NCBI GenBank assembly: GCA_001803165.1
Contig: MHAZ01000019.1
Coordinates: 1-64,000, forward strand
Direction: 5' to 3'
Length of the DNA: 64,000 nt
Origin: Stygiobacter sp. RIFOXYC2_FULL_38_25
GTDB lineage: Bacteria > Bacteroidota > Ignavibacteria > Ignavibacteriales > Melioribacteraceae
The position numbers and the translations under genes are program-made. This document shows positions 16,628-25,978 of the stretch, piece after piece; within the stretch, counting starts at the first letter, position 1, and each line of letters opens with the position of its first letter. The notes below the pieces were generated by a model. It ran no database searches. It was not told the origin of the DNA and worked only from the letters and a program-made list of their open reading frames with translations.

Positions 16628-17638
16628 CTAAGCCGGAATATAATTCGGTACATAGTCAACGTTCTTTTTGAAAATAGTATAGATAAGAACAAGGAGTTTT
16701 CTAGCAACAGCTACAATAGCAATTTTCTTAATGTTCTTTTTAATTACTAAACGAATATATGTATGCTTCAATCTCTGATTATGTTTGCACGCTGATAAAG
16801 CAGGCATGTAAACAGCTTGACGTAAAAAGCGATTCCCTTTTTTAGAGATAGTTGTTTTATGTTTTTTTAAACCGGACTCGTTGTGAACAACATCCAACCC
16901 AGCATAGCTGGTAAGTTGTTTGGTGTTTTCAATTAAAGCAAAACCATTTGTTTCTGCAACGATAGAAACTACGGTCATAAAACCAACACCTTCTATCTTG
17001 TCGATCTTGTTGATTCTGTCGTTAAGGTCAGAATCATTTTGTACAAGTTCTTTGAGTTGTTTTTCAATTTCTTTTAATTGTTTCTGAAAGACAGATAATG
17101 TTGCCTTACTTCTTTTAAGAGATTCTTTCAATGGCTCATAAGAGTATTCCTTAGCGTGGATCTGGTTTTTTACTTGAGCCGCCATTCTCTTAATCGAATT
17201 GTATTCTCTTGTAAGTGCTTTAAGAGCCTTCATTAAAGGGCTTGGAACTTGCCAAGGCTGCATTTGCCTTTCAAGACCAAACTGAGTAATCATTTGGGCG
17301 TCTAGTTTATCGGTCTTAGATTTGATGTCCAAAGTCTTAGAAAAGTTCTTTGTTTTATTTGGAAGTACTACGATTACTTTCAAATGCTTTTCAGTCAGAA
17401 AGTAAGCTAGGTTCTCGTAATATACACCGGTAGCTTCCATAACAAAATAAAGTGGCGCTGTTAATGTTCCTTTGTTCTTTTTAGTAAAGGAAATTAGTTC
17501 TCTGAATCCACTGAGATTATTATCAAAAGTTTTCGCCGGAGTGATTTTCTGTTCTTGGTTTATGCTAAGAGTTCCATAACCGGCAACTAAGGTATCTTTC
17601 GATATATCGATACCAACGACTTGTTTGATAATTTCCAC
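16628..17638 (-). CDS. IS110-family transposase
   Basis: The 336-residue enzyme has the two parts of IS110 recombinases. The N-terminal RuvC-like DEDD part shows Asp11 (VGIDISKD), Glu68 (VMEATGVYYE) and Asp110/Asp113 (SKTDKLDAQM). The C-terminal Tnp_20 part has the helix-hairpin-helix-like KIEGVGFMTV, then SYAGLDVVHNESG, with the expected nucleophilic serine, and ISKKGNRFLRQAVYMPAL. A coiled region (about 170-205) lies between. It moves DNA by RNA-guided recombination without terminal inverted repeats. The gene is intact, with a long non-coding leader upstream (17639-17870). I cannot place the exact element ends. Confidence 0.93.
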   Translation of the reverse strand: MEIIKQVVGIDISKDTLVAGYGTLSINQEQKITPAKTFDNNLSGFRELISFTKKNKGTLTAPLYFVMEATGVYYENLAYFLTEKHLKVIVVLPNKTKNFSKTLDIKSKTDKLDAQMITQFGLERQMQPWQVPSPLMKALKALTREYNSIKRMAAQVKNQIHAKEYSYEPLKESLKRSKATLSVFQKQLKEIEKQLKELVQNDSDLNDRINKIDKIEGVGFMTVVSIVAETNGFALIENTKQLTSYAGLDVVHNESGLKKHKTTISKKGNRFLRQAVYMPALSACKHNQRLKHTYIRLVIKKNIKKIAIVAVARKLLVLIYTIFKKNVDYVPNYIPA

Positions 17639-17649
17639 TGGATATTTCC

Positions 17650-17845
17650 TTTGTTTTATTTTTGAGCTATGGCTTTTTTGCTTCTTTGAAAACTTCTCTC
17701 GTATTATTATGCGGGATTTCCAATTAATGGAATCTCTAAGTACTGTTCAGTTTTTAAGAAGCTCAAGAGGAATGGTGAGTAATATCTTAGTGACGATATC
17801 ATTTAATAATGTATCTAGGCACAAACCGCTCTACCATTCCTTAAG
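17650..17845 (-). ncRNA. candidate bridge RNA of the IS110 element
   Basis: Read on the minus strand, this leader folds into two stem-loops in series. The first is AGGAATGGT (17841-17833) pairing with ACCATTCCT (17776-17768) around about 56 bases. The second pairs GCTTCTTAAAAACT (17762-17749) with AGTTTTCAAAGAAGC (17694-17680), with one bulge, around about 54 bases. Two large internal loops, upstream of the transposase at the left end, are the published layout of IS110 bridge RNAs (target-binding, then donor-binding loop). The RNA itself is predicted, not seen; its ends are approximate. Confidence 0.6.
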
Positions 17846-17910
17846 CCAGTATTTTTATGAACAAAATTAATATTGTAACTCATACAAAATCATTATTCTT
17901 AACATACGAG

Positions 17911-17987
17911 GCACCAAGTCACTAAGAAGATTTGAACAAGCAAGTAAATTTATTTTTTCCTTTGTGTCTTTGAGACTTTGTGGCAAA
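17911..17987. repeat. dispersed intergenic repeat
   Basis: Holds CTTTGTGTCTTTGAGACTTTGTGGC and CACCAAGTCACTAAG, relatives of the core of the repeat at 2070-2152, between the IS element and the PLP-enzyme gene. Confidence 0.45.
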
Positions 17988-18008
17988 AATATTTTGTAGA
18001 AACAAGAG

Positions 18009-19124
18009 TTATATTATTCTTTTCAGTTCGGAAATAAGATTATCAATTTGCTCTGCTGTGTGAGTTGAAAAGACTACTATTCGCAGAGCACCGGAATCTC
18101 CCGCACCAACATATTGAATAAACTGAATTACTATGTTTTTTTTCAGTAATTCTTTCTGAAGCTTTTCCATCTCAGATTTACTTTTCATCGTCCAAGCCGC
18201 GATTGGAACATGAGTTTCATCTGCTTCAATTCCAAGTTGGCGTAAACCGGCTTTCAATCTTTTAGCATTTTCCCACAACTTAATTCGGAATTGTGGATTT
18301 GATTTTAGCAATCTCATTCCGGTTAAACTTGCAGCCGCGGCGGCTGATGGAACCGGAGTAGCTCCGCTTTGTATTTGGTTATTTCTAATCTCTTTAATAA
18401 AACTTTTTTCGCCGGGAATAATTCCGCCAAATCCGCCAAACGCTTTTGAAAATGTTCCGCCGAAAAATAAATTAGTAGATTGCATTCCAAAATGCTCAAA
18501 TGTTCCCCTACCTTTTTCTCCAATAATACCAAGGGCGTGAGCCTCGTCCAACCAGACCAGCCCGTTATATTTATTTGCAATCGCGGCGTATTTATCCGCT
18601 GGTGCTATCCTTCCATGTATCGGGAAAATTCCATCAGAGATGATAAGAGGTTTTTTATTTGGAGGAAGATATTTAGCAATTTTTGTTTCAAGGTCATTGT
18701 AATCAAGATGTGAAAATTTATAAACAGGTTTGCCGCTTAACTTAGAGGCGTAATCATTGCTGTAATGAGAAATCTCATCAATGAATACAATATCAAACAT
18801 ATTTTTGTTGATGAACGCTTGAACTGCAGCCATATCGGTTAAAAATCCGGATGCTAAGTAAACAGCATCTTCACAATTGAAATATTGAGCGGCTTCTTGT
18901 TCTACATCTAACAAAAGTTGTGTAGTTCCGTAGCTGCTTCGCGAAGATGAACTGGTGATTCCATATTTCTTTAGCGCAGCAATAGCTGAGTTTATAACTT
19001 GCTCATTCTTGTGAAGCTCGTAATAACTTGTTCCGCCAAAATATGAATACTCTTTTCCGTTGAATGTTGTAACTGCGCCTGGAGCGCTTTCCATTAAAAA
19101 TTTTTCTTCAATATTTTCAATCAT
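18009..19124 (-). CDS. PLP-dependent acyltransferase/aminotransferase, KBL/AONS type
   Basis: The 371-residue enzyme belongs to the alpha-oxoamine synthase group (fold type I PLP). It has SSRSSYGTT and the PLP-stacking ASGFLTDMAAV, then DEAHALGIIG (Asp193, His196), and the Schiff-base lysine Lys227 in GGTFSKAFGGFGG. Members join an acyl-CoA with an amino acid (8-amino-7-oxononanoate synthase, glycine C-acetyltransferase, serine palmitoyltransferase). No biotin or threonine genes are near, so the substrate is open. The start at 19124 has AGAGAGAAA ahead and lies after the stop of the upstream FAD gene at 19141; a longer version would overlap that gene by 60 bases. Final gene of the coupled operon. 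Confidence 0.8.
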   Translation of the reverse strand: MIENIEEKFLMESAPGAVTTFNGKEYSYFGGTSYYELHKNEQVINSAIAALKKYGITSSSSRSSYGTTQLLLDVEQEAAQYFNCEDAVYLASGFLTDMAAVQAFINKNMFDIVFIDEISHYSNDYASKLSGKPVYKFSHLDYNDLETKIAKYLPPNKKPLIISDGIFPIHGRIAPADKYAAIANKYNGLVWLDEAHALGIIGEKGRGTFEHFGMQSTNLFFGGTFSKAFGGFGGIIPGEKSFIKEIRNNQIQSGATPVPSAAAAASLTGMRLLKSNPQFRIKLWENAKRLKAGLRQLGIEADETHVPIAAWTMKSKSEMEKLQKELLKKNIVIQFIQYVGAGDSGALRIVVFSTHTAEQIDNLISELKRII

Positions 19125-19140
19125 ATCGGTTATTTCTCTC

Positions 19141-22074
19141 TCAGCTTTTAAGCGCGTCATAAAGTATCTCAATTGGATGAAAAGCTGTTCTTTCCGTTCC
19201 ATCCTTTATTTGATGTCTGCAACTTGTTCCGGGCGCACAAATAATTGTATCGGAATCTTCACTACGAACAGTTGGGAATAAAACCAATTCGCCAACCTTC
19301 ATGGAGAGATCGTAATGCTCTTTTTCATAACCGAATGAGCCAGCCATTCCGCAACAGCCCGATGGAATTTCTTGCACTGCATAGTTCTTCGGAATAGACA
19401 AAGCTTCGATTGTAGATTTTGTTGACGCAATTGCTTTCTGCTGGCAATGTCCGTGTAGAAGAATGTTTCTTGGCAATTCCGAAAAAGATGAGGAAGATAT
19501 TCTGCCATTCTTAAATTCATTCAAGATAAATTCATCTATAGTAAATGCAGATTCAGCTATTTTTTCTGCCGCAGATTTAAGATTCGCATCCACAAGATCA
19601 AGGTATTCATCTCTAAATGATAAAATGGCTGAGACTTCAATTCCAACAAGCGGAGTTGATTTGCTAACAACATCTTTCAGTAATTGAACATTTTCGTTTG
19701 CAATGTTTTTTGCTCTTCGTAACAAACCCTTAGATATAAAAGTTCGTCCGCTCTCCACATGTTTTGGAATAACAACATCGTAGCCCAACTTAGTTAGCAG
19801 AAGAAATGTTTTAACTCCTAATTCATACTCATTGTAATTTGTGAATTCATCTACAAACAAAAACACTTTCCCATTAGTATAGTTGCTTGCATTATACTTT
19901 TGCTTGTTTTGGTTATACCATTTGATAAAAGTTGTTTTAGATAATAACGGAATACTTCTCTTTGTTGTAAAGCCTATCAGTTTTGCAGTAATCTTTGCCT
20001 TTAGAAAAACGTTTACAATTCCGGCAAAATTGGAAACCAGAGCATTTATTTTAGGTAAGTAAGCAATCAATCTTGTTCGTAACGGAATTCCGTTTGCATC
20101 ATAATAGTGCTGCAAAAATTCGCTTTTCAACTTAGCAACATCAACACCGGTCGGGCATTCGGATTTGCACGCCTTGCACGACAAGCACAAATCCATAACC
20201 TCATAAATTTCCTTATGATCAAACGGATTTGATTTTGTTGATCTAGTTAAAAATTCCCTTAGCGTGTTTGCCCTTGCTCTGGTCGTGTTTTTCTCATCGC
20301 GTGTCGCACGGTAACTCGGGCACATAGTTCCGCCTATTAGATCAGACTTGCGGCAATCTGCAGAACCGTTACATTTTTCTGCTGCTCTTAAAACACCTTT
20401 AGTTGCTGAAAAATCAAAGAAAGTTGGAATTTCTCTTGGCTGCTTATCAATCTCATAACGCAAGCTTGAGTTCATTGCAACTGTATCAACAACCTTTCCC
20501 GGATTGAAAATATTTTGCGGGTCCCAAGCTTTTTTAACTTCTTTACATAGTTGATAGTTATGCTCACCAATTACAATTGGAATGAACTCGCCGCGCAATC
20601 TGCCGTCACCATGCTCGCCGCTTAGAGAACCTTTATATTTTTTAACTAAGTACGCAATTTCCTTCGTGATTGTAAGAAACAATTTTACATCGAAAGAATC
20701 TTTTAGATTAAGCATTGGCGTTAAATGAAGTTCACCTGTTCCGATGTGAGCATAGTAAGCGCTATCCAAATTATTCCTAGAAAGAATTTCGCGAAATTCT
20801 CTCATGAACTCCGGCAAATCAACCGGACGAACGCATGTGTCCTCAATAAACTGTTCAGTTCTTTTATCACCGGGAATATTACCTAATAAGCCTAGTCCGG
20901 CTTTTCTGAGTGACCACACTTTTGGAACATCTTCATTTAATAGAAGAGGATAATGATAGCCGTAACCGGCGTTCTTCATTTCCTCTTCAAGTTCAGCAGC
21001 AATTCGTTTTATTTCATCTTCCGATTCTCTGACAAACTCAACAACTAGCAATGCAGCCGGATCACCTTGTATGAAGAAACGATTTTTCTTCTGTTCAATA
21101 TTTACTTTTGCATATTCAAGAATTTTTCCGTCAATCAGTTCAACAGCACCAGGATTGTACTTCAATGCAATCAAGTTTGCTTTGAATGCTTCCTCAAGAG
21201 AATTCATGTGAACGGGAATCACGCCGAGATAATTAGGCGGCAACGGAACCAGATTGAGCTTTATCTCGGTGGTGAAGGCTAACGTTCCTTCAGAGCCCGC
21301 TAATAGCTTGCAAACGTTAAAATCCTCATCGCTTTTGCCGTAAGCATTACATTTCAGAAGCTGATCAATCGCGTATCCGTTATTTCTTCGGTTGATTTCT
21401 TGAGTAGGATATTCACTAATTATCTCTTGCTGATTTTTAGTGTCCGAGAGAATTTCATTCAACCGGTTGTAAATTTTATTTTCGAGTAGATCGCCTTTAC
21501 ACTTCTCCAGCAATTCATCTTTTGTGAGCGATTTGAACGTGGCTTCAGAGCCATCGCTTAAAATTACATTGGCTTCTAGAACATGATCGCGAGTGGAGCC
21601 GTAGAGAATTGAATGAGCGCCGCATGAATTGTTTCCAAACATTCCGCCAAGATTACAACGGCTACTTGTTGCTGTTTCCGGTCCGAATAAAAAGCCATAC
21701 TGTTTCAAATGAATATTCAGTTCATCTAAAACTACGCCAGGCTGAATTCCGACCCATCGCTCATCAACATTGACTTCCAAAATCTTGTTCATGTACTTCG
21801 AGATATCAACTACAATTCCGTTGCCTACTACCTGTCCGGCAAGCGAAGTTCCGGCAGCCCTTGGTATTATTGAAGTTTTGTTTTCGGCAGCGAACTTTAC
21901 AATAAGTTTGATATCTTCTTTTGTTTTAGGAAGTACAACTGCTTGCGGTTTCTCACGATAGACTGAGCCGTCGGTCGCATAAACAACTCTTGAAAGGTTA
22001 TCTACTAAAATATCCCCAGCAAATTTTGCACGTAATTTTTCAAGCTCATTAACAATTTGCGAATCCATATTCAT
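19141..22074 (-). CDS. FAD-linked oxidase fused to Fe-S reductase
   Basis: A 977-residue two-part redox protein. The N-terminal part is a FAD_binding_4 domain (about 35-200, with IPRAAGTSLAGQ and GNNSCGAHS) and a FAD-oxidase C domain (about 230-530, with HIGTGELHLTP and GEHGDGR). Then follow CNGSADC and GTMCPSYRAT, a [4Fe-4S] motif CLSCKACKSECP, and at the C-terminus HGHCQQKA with GCCGMAGSFGYE, a CCG-type cluster domain. This is the layout of D-2-hydroxyacid dehydrogenases such as the YdiJ group and GlcD/GlcF fusions; the substrate is likely a D-2-hydroxyacid. Electrons would go to quinone or another acceptor. The start ATG abuts the upstream stop codon, so translation is coupled. Confidence 0.88.
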   Translation of the reverse strand: MNMDSQIVNELEKLRAKFAGDILVDNLSRVVYATDGSVYREKPQAVVLPKTKEDIKLIVKFAAENKTSIIPRAAGTSLAGQVVGNGIVVDISKYMNKILEVNVDERWVGIQPGVVLDELNIHLKQYGFLFGPETATSSRCNLGGMFGNNSCGAHSILYGSTRDHVLEANVILSDGSEATFKSLTKDELLEKCKGDLLENKIYNRLNEILSDTKNQQEIISEYPTQEINRRNNGYAIDQLLKCNAYGKSDEDFNVCKLLAGSEGTLAFTTEIKLNLVPLPPNYLGVIPVHMNSLEEAFKANLIALKYNPGAVELIDGKILEYAKVNIEQKKNRFFIQGDPAALLVVEFVRESEDEIKRIAAELEEEMKNAGYGYHYPLLLNEDVPKVWSLRKAGLGLLGNIPGDKRTEQFIEDTCVRPVDLPEFMREFREILSRNNLDSAYYAHIGTGELHLTPMLNLKDSFDVKLFLTITKEIAYLVKKYKGSLSGEHGDGRLRGEFIPIVIGEHNYQLCKEVKKAWDPQNIFNPGKVVDTVAMNSSLRYEIDKQPREIPTFFDFSATKGVLRAAEKCNGSADCRKSDLIGGTMCPSYRATRDEKNTTRARANTLREFLTRSTKSNPFDHKEIYEVMDLCLSCKACKSECPTGVDVAKLKSEFLQHYYDANGIPLRTRLIAYLPKINALVSNFAGIVNVFLKAKITAKLIGFTTKRSIPLLSKTTFIKWYNQNKQKYNASNYTNGKVFLFVDEFTNYNEYELGVKTFLLLTKLGYDVVIPKHVESGRTFISKGLLRRAKNIANENVQLLKDVVSKSTPLVGIEVSAILSFRDEYLDLVDANLKSAAEKIAESAFTIDEFILNEFKNGRISSSSFSELPRNILLHGHCQQKAIASTKSTIEALSIPKNYAVQEIPSGCCGMAGSFGYEKEHYDLSMKVGELVLFPTVRSEDSDTIICAPGTSCRHQIKDGTERTAFHPIEILYDALKS

Positions 22075-23073
22075 CTAGCCTTTTTCACTAGCCATCATTT
22101 TTTCCGCCAAATGGTGAAAGTCATCATCGGAGAAAGTTACTTGCTTAAATACGTCAACAATTAATTCGGTGGTTATCTTTTCAAAATCTTCTTCACGCGG
22201 GAAAATTAAAACACCACCCATATCTACAGCAGCCGGACTGATTAATATTTTCTTTTCGCCTTCCTCAAAGAAATATGTTGGCCGGTGCTTTATTCTTGGA
22301 AATATTAAAAGACGCCAGGAGCCATCAAAGCTGCAAATGAGATTCATCATTGGCTCTTCTGTACCATTTTCATTCAGAAAGTTATATACAAGTTCAAATT
22401 CAGAAGCGATTTTCAAAATATTATCTGATTCTATTGCGATGAAATTTCTGAGGCATCCGGTAACGAACAAAGTTTTTACTTCTGCATCTTCAAAAATAAT
22501 TTTGGAATTAGATTTTGATAGTTCCGCGAAATCAGAATCAATCATCATAAATCCGGAATTACCGGCTTGAAAGTGCATATGGTCTGGCGCCGAGGCTCCG
22601 CATTTTGGTCCGTTGTAAAAAACTGAATAGCCCTTTCCAAGCAACGATGAAAGAGTGAGCAAGTTTGTTATTTCCGGTTTAATCAATTGCGGAACGTGAC
22701 CCAGCGTTGGAATAGTAAAATGCTTATCGAAAATTGGGAAGGGGTTTACTAACAGAATATAATTATCAAATGCCATGACTGCTTTTTGCTCAGCCGGTAA
22801 ATTCTTTGAGCACAAAAAACATGGACGTTCATTGATTGATTTAGCGTCAACTTTGGCTGATGAAGAGATTATTCTCCCCGGATTAAAATGCGCCTCGATA
22901 GTAAAATTGCCAAATTCAAATTTCTTTATCTCGACTGACAATAAAGATTGGTATCCGCCGGCAGCAAGTTTCCAATTACTTATTTGATGCTCGAACAACC
23001 TTTCAGCCTTTTCCGGTAAAGTGCTTAAACCTTCAGTATCCAGATAAAATTTTTCAGAGAATTCTGTTTGCAT
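22075..23073 (-). CDS. DUF4922 / HIT-like nucleotide transferase
   Basis: The 332-residue protein has [11 protein letters not shown] (Cys85, Cys88) and a HIT-type triad DHMHFQA (His165, His167), with [13 protein letters not shown] between them. This is the pattern of Ap4A phosphorylase/GDP-hexose phosphorylase-like proteins, called DUF4922 in Bacteroidota. Members transfer or release nucleotides from phosphorylated sugars or dinucleotides; the exact reaction is unknown here. Its start overlaps the end of the glycosyltransferase gene by 20 bases and its stop touches the start of the FAD/Fe-S gene, so it is in one translational unit. Confidence 0.72.
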   Translation of the reverse strand: MQTEFSEKFYLDTEGLSTLPEKAERLFEHQISNWKLAAGGYQSLLSVEIKKFEFGNFTIEAHFNPGRIISSSAKVDAKSINERPCFLCSKNLPAEQKAVMAFDNYILLVNPFPIFDKHFTIPTLGHVPQLIKPEITNLLTLSSLLGKGYSVFYNGPKCGASAPDHMHFQAGNSGFMMIDSDFAELSKSNSKIIFEDAEVKTLFVTGCLRNFIAIESDNILKIASEFELVYNFLNENGTEEPMMNLICSFDGSWRLLIFPRIKHRPTYFFEEGEKKILISPAAVDMGGVLIFPREEDFEKITTELIVDVFKQVTFSDDDFHHLAEKMMASEKG

Positions 23074-24517
23074 TTCTGTTTTTCCTCTGACGCGCCAATA
23101 CTTCTATCGTTCTGATCCTGTCTTTGTATTCGTTGTAAATGTTTTGCTTGTCTATATCTAATGCCGCGTCGGAATTTCCTTCCCATCTTCTGCACATATA
23201 AATCGGCTCGTAAATTCTTCCTATTTGGTAATCGCGGGAAATCATTAACCCAACAGCATAATCTTCGCCGTAACTAACATTTGGAATTTTGTACTCGCGA
23301 AGAATTGGTGTATAGAACGCGCGCGGCGCGCCAAGTCCGTTAATTCTCAGCGCGTTGTTTCTTCCGTTATCGGGCGTCCATTCTTTATGATCAATAATGC
23401 CGGGCGGAATTTCTTCCAGCTTGAAGTTTGTCATTTTGTAAGTGCCGATAACCATCGCGCATTTTTCTTTCTTGAATGTATCAACCACAATCTGAACGGT
23501 GTTCTCATTTGCATAAATGTCATCGCTGTCTAATTGAACAGCAAACCTACCGCAAGCTTTGTTTTGCAAAGCTTCATTCCAGCAGCCCCCAATTCCCAAA
23601 TCTTTTCTTTCAGGAATAACATGAATCAGCTTAGAATCTTTCTGAGCTATTTCCTTAATCTTTTCAGTTGTTCCATCATCGGAATAGTTATCAACAACAA
23701 TAAGGTTGAACTTGAAATCTGTTTTTTGAGCAAGCACTGAATTAATTGCATCAGCAATTGTACTTACTCTATTCTTAACCGGAATTACAACCGAAGCTTC
23801 AAATTCAAAACCGGTTCCATTAATCTCAATCTCTTTGAAACTCGGAGCGAGGTATGCATCTATTTTCTTCAAATGCTCGGTGCAAGCTTTTTCCATTTCT
23901 ATTTGCACTTCGCGGTTTTTCGGATTCACATAATCAAACTGCTTAGCGCCGCTCTTTCTTGTATCGGTCTCAATCGTAGTATATAAAAATTCGGGGATTC
24001 GTAGAATTTCACCTTCGCGCGAGATGTGCAGTCTTAAATCATATATGCCGGCAAACTTATATTCATTTTCACTTTTGTAAGAGTTCAGAAGCTCTCTATT
24101 AATAAACAGAACAGAGCCGAAATTGAAATCGTCTCTCAAACTTCCAAACTGGTAATCATTTACCGGGATGCGGCTTTTGGTATTATCCTTCTCAACAAAA
24201 TAGTTTGAGTAAACTAAGCCCGCTCCGGTAGAATCTATTGTATTGTAAAATCTTTCTATTGCGAATTGACCAAATTGGTACTTGTTATCTTGCGTAAACA
24301 ACAAGATAAATTTCGTTTCTGTTTTCTTAATCATCAAATCAATAGTTGATGAGCTTGTAAGGCTATCAACTTTTAGCAGTTCGGTTTTTCCCGGAACGTT
24401 TGCAATGTCATCATTAGCTAATAAAAATATCTTTGCAACTTTATCGCAGTTTTGCAGTTCGTTTATAGTATCGTTGCTGTGCTGCAATCCACTATAGGGT
24501 ATAAATACAGTAATCAT
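23054..24517 (-). CDS. glycosyltransferase family 2 with two GT-A-like domains
   Basis: The 487-residue protein carries a clear GT2 domain in its second half (about 237-400): [34 protein letters not shown] and [10 protein letters not shown], whose aspartates bind the nucleotide sugar and metal. The first ~220 residues ([34 protein letters not shown]) look like a second, weaker GT-A fold in which the DxD position reads QDN, so it may be inactive. No membrane segment is seen. It opens a coupled operon with a nucleotidyl/HIT protein, a FAD/Fe-S oxidoreductase and a PLP enzyme. The start at 24517 has GGGAGC ahead. A broken copy of its first 150 bases lies at 34876-35022. Confidence 0.82.
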   Translation of the reverse strand: MITVFIPYSGLQHSNDTINELQNCDKVAKIFLLANDDIANVPGKTELLKVDSLTSSSTIDLMIKKTETKFILLFTQDNKYQFGQFAIERFYNTIDSTGAGLVYSNYFVEKDNTKSRIPVNDYQFGSLRDDFNFGSVLFINRELLNSYKSENEYKFAGIYDLRLHISREGEILRIPEFLYTTIETDTRKSGAKQFDYVNPKNREVQIEMEKACTEHLKKIDAYLAPSFKEIEINGTGFEFEASVVIPVKNRVSTIADAINSVLAQKTDFKFNLIVVDNYSDDGTTEKIKEIAQKDSKLIHVIPERKDLGIGGCWNEALQNKACGRFAVQLDSDDIYANENTVQIVVDTFKKEKCAMVIGTYKMTNFKLEEIPPGIIDHKEWTPDNGRNNALRINGLGAPRAFYTPILREYKIPNVSYGEDYAVGLMISRDYQIGRIYEPIYMCRRWEGNSDAALDIDKQNIYNEYKDRIRTIEVLARQRKNRNANRIL

Positions 24518-24866
24518 TCGGCTCCCGTCTAATATCTATTGAAATGTTTAAATAAAATTCTATCTACTCTTCACTTAAATTCAACTGTTTTTGTCACTGA
24601 AAATAGCTGAATTGTTGCTGCAAGTTTGTTCGCAAGAGTTAGCATTCTAGTCACTTGCAAGAACTATTTCAGAAAGAATTAGCGTAAAAAGTCCTCCATT
24701 CGTATATCCGTATCAAATAAAGAATCTGGAAATAAACCAAAATAACAATGGGGCTATTATAACATTTACGCTTGTGTTGTTTCTCGTTTAAGAGAGTGTT
24801 GAAAACAATTGCACTTGTTAAAACGAAAACAACTAACCATACAACCGGCTTGAGTTCCTTGAATTA
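24518..24866. other. non-coding stretch
   Basis: About 350 bases between the GT2 operon start and the end of the PorV-like gene. I see no gene and no strong hairpin. It should hold the promoter of the four-gene operon, but I do not identify one. Confidence 0.5.
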
Positions 24867-25904
24867 CTAAAAAGCTATTCCGACGTCAAAGTATTGAATA
24901 TATTTCAGTCTTCCGTAATCGCCATAGGCATAATTAACTTTTATATTTAATCCTGATTTCATCTCAAAATTTAAGCCGGCACCCAAAGTAAAGCTTTGTT
25001 CACTATCAGCAAGGAAAAGCGATTTATAGCCGCCTCTAATAAAGAGCAATTCATCATAGGCTAGTTCTATACCTGCATTAAGGTACTCTACGTTATCATT
25101 AGGATGAGTTGCATCAAAAGCGGTTTTGATCCTAATGTATCTTGTTTTAACTACATCCATAGAAAATCCAATTCTAAAAGTAAGAGGAAGATCATACTGA
25201 TCCATTTCATATTTGGAAGGGATGTTATTTGGTCCGGTAAACGGGTCATCATCTGGATCGAAATTAATTTGAATATCTCTTCCATCCAGTCTCATTTTAG
25301 TTCCGAAATTAGTAACACTTGCCCCGATAACTAAATCATTAAATGGAGTTACATAATAAGTACCAACATCCAAAGCAAAGCCGCTTGCAGAGCTACTCCA
25401 TATTGATTCTTGAATGTACTTAGCATGAAACCCGATTGAGAATCTATCAGTAAGACTTCTAGCAAAACCAACACCAAAAGACACAGAGCCTGCATCCCAA
25501 AACTGCCCGTTACCTTCCGGATAATCAAATGTTCTTACTTTTTCTTCAGACACTCGCAGAGACGTGACTGTCATAAATAAAGTGCCGAGTGATTCCATGT
25601 TTAATGATGCAGCTGCAAAGTCGTAATTTACATCTGCCAGCCATTGCGAGTGATTAAAAGTTACCTGACCATTTCCTTTACTGATGGCAATGCCTGCTGG
25701 ATTATAATATGCTGCATAGATATCATCGCTAATTCCAACATAAGTACCGCCCATACCAAGAGCTCTGGCTCCGGGACCAATCTTTAAAAATTGACCGGCA
25801 GTTGTGCCAACCTTAGTAATATTTCTAAATAACTGAGAGTATAATTTATTATTACTAAATAAAATGAATACGCTTACTGTTATTAGTAAAAAAAACTTTC
25901 TCAT
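24867..25904 (-). CDS. PorV/PorQ-like outer-membrane barrel (module A)
   Basis: The 345-residue protein has a signal peptide (MRKFFLLITVSVFILFS) and the family opening GQFLKIGPGARALGMGGTYVGISDD, then AAYYNPAGIA, as seen in PorV/PorQ-type outer-membrane proteins and UPF0164. The rest alternates beta strands and ends in a C-terminal aromatic strand (FDVGIAF). PorV shuttles or holds T9SS substrates at the surface in the model systems. It is the last gene of a three-gene module with a large T9SS-type protein and a TonB-dependent receptor. The ATG at 25904 is used; a methionine three codons earlier is also possible. Confidence 0.8.
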   Translation of the reverse strand: MRKFFLLITVSVFILFSNNKLYSQLFRNITKVGTTAGQFLKIGPGARALGMGGTYVGISDDIYAAYYNPAGIAISKGNGQVTFNHSQWLADVNYDFAAASLNMESLGTLFMTVTSLRVSEEKVRTFDYPEGNGQFWDAGSVSFGVGFARSLTDRFSIGFHAKYIQESIWSSSASGFALDVGTYYVTPFNDLVIGASVTNFGTKMRLDGRDIQINFDPDDDPFTGPNNIPSKYEMDQYDLPLTFRIGFSMDVVKTRYIRIKTAFDATHPNDNVEYLNAGIELAYDELLFIRGGYKSLFLADSEQSFTLGAGLNFEMKSGLNIKVNYAYGDYGRLKYIQYFDVGIAF

Positions 25905-25978
25905 ACCCGGCATTCTCCGTAATATTCATTTAATTTTATTAGAAAAAGGTCAAAGCCTATTTCATGAAATCAGCTAAA

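Noticed and set aside
22169-22570. 133-residue plus-strand open frame
   Set aside because: Complement of the DUF4922 gene, with no ribosome binding site or recognisable domain.
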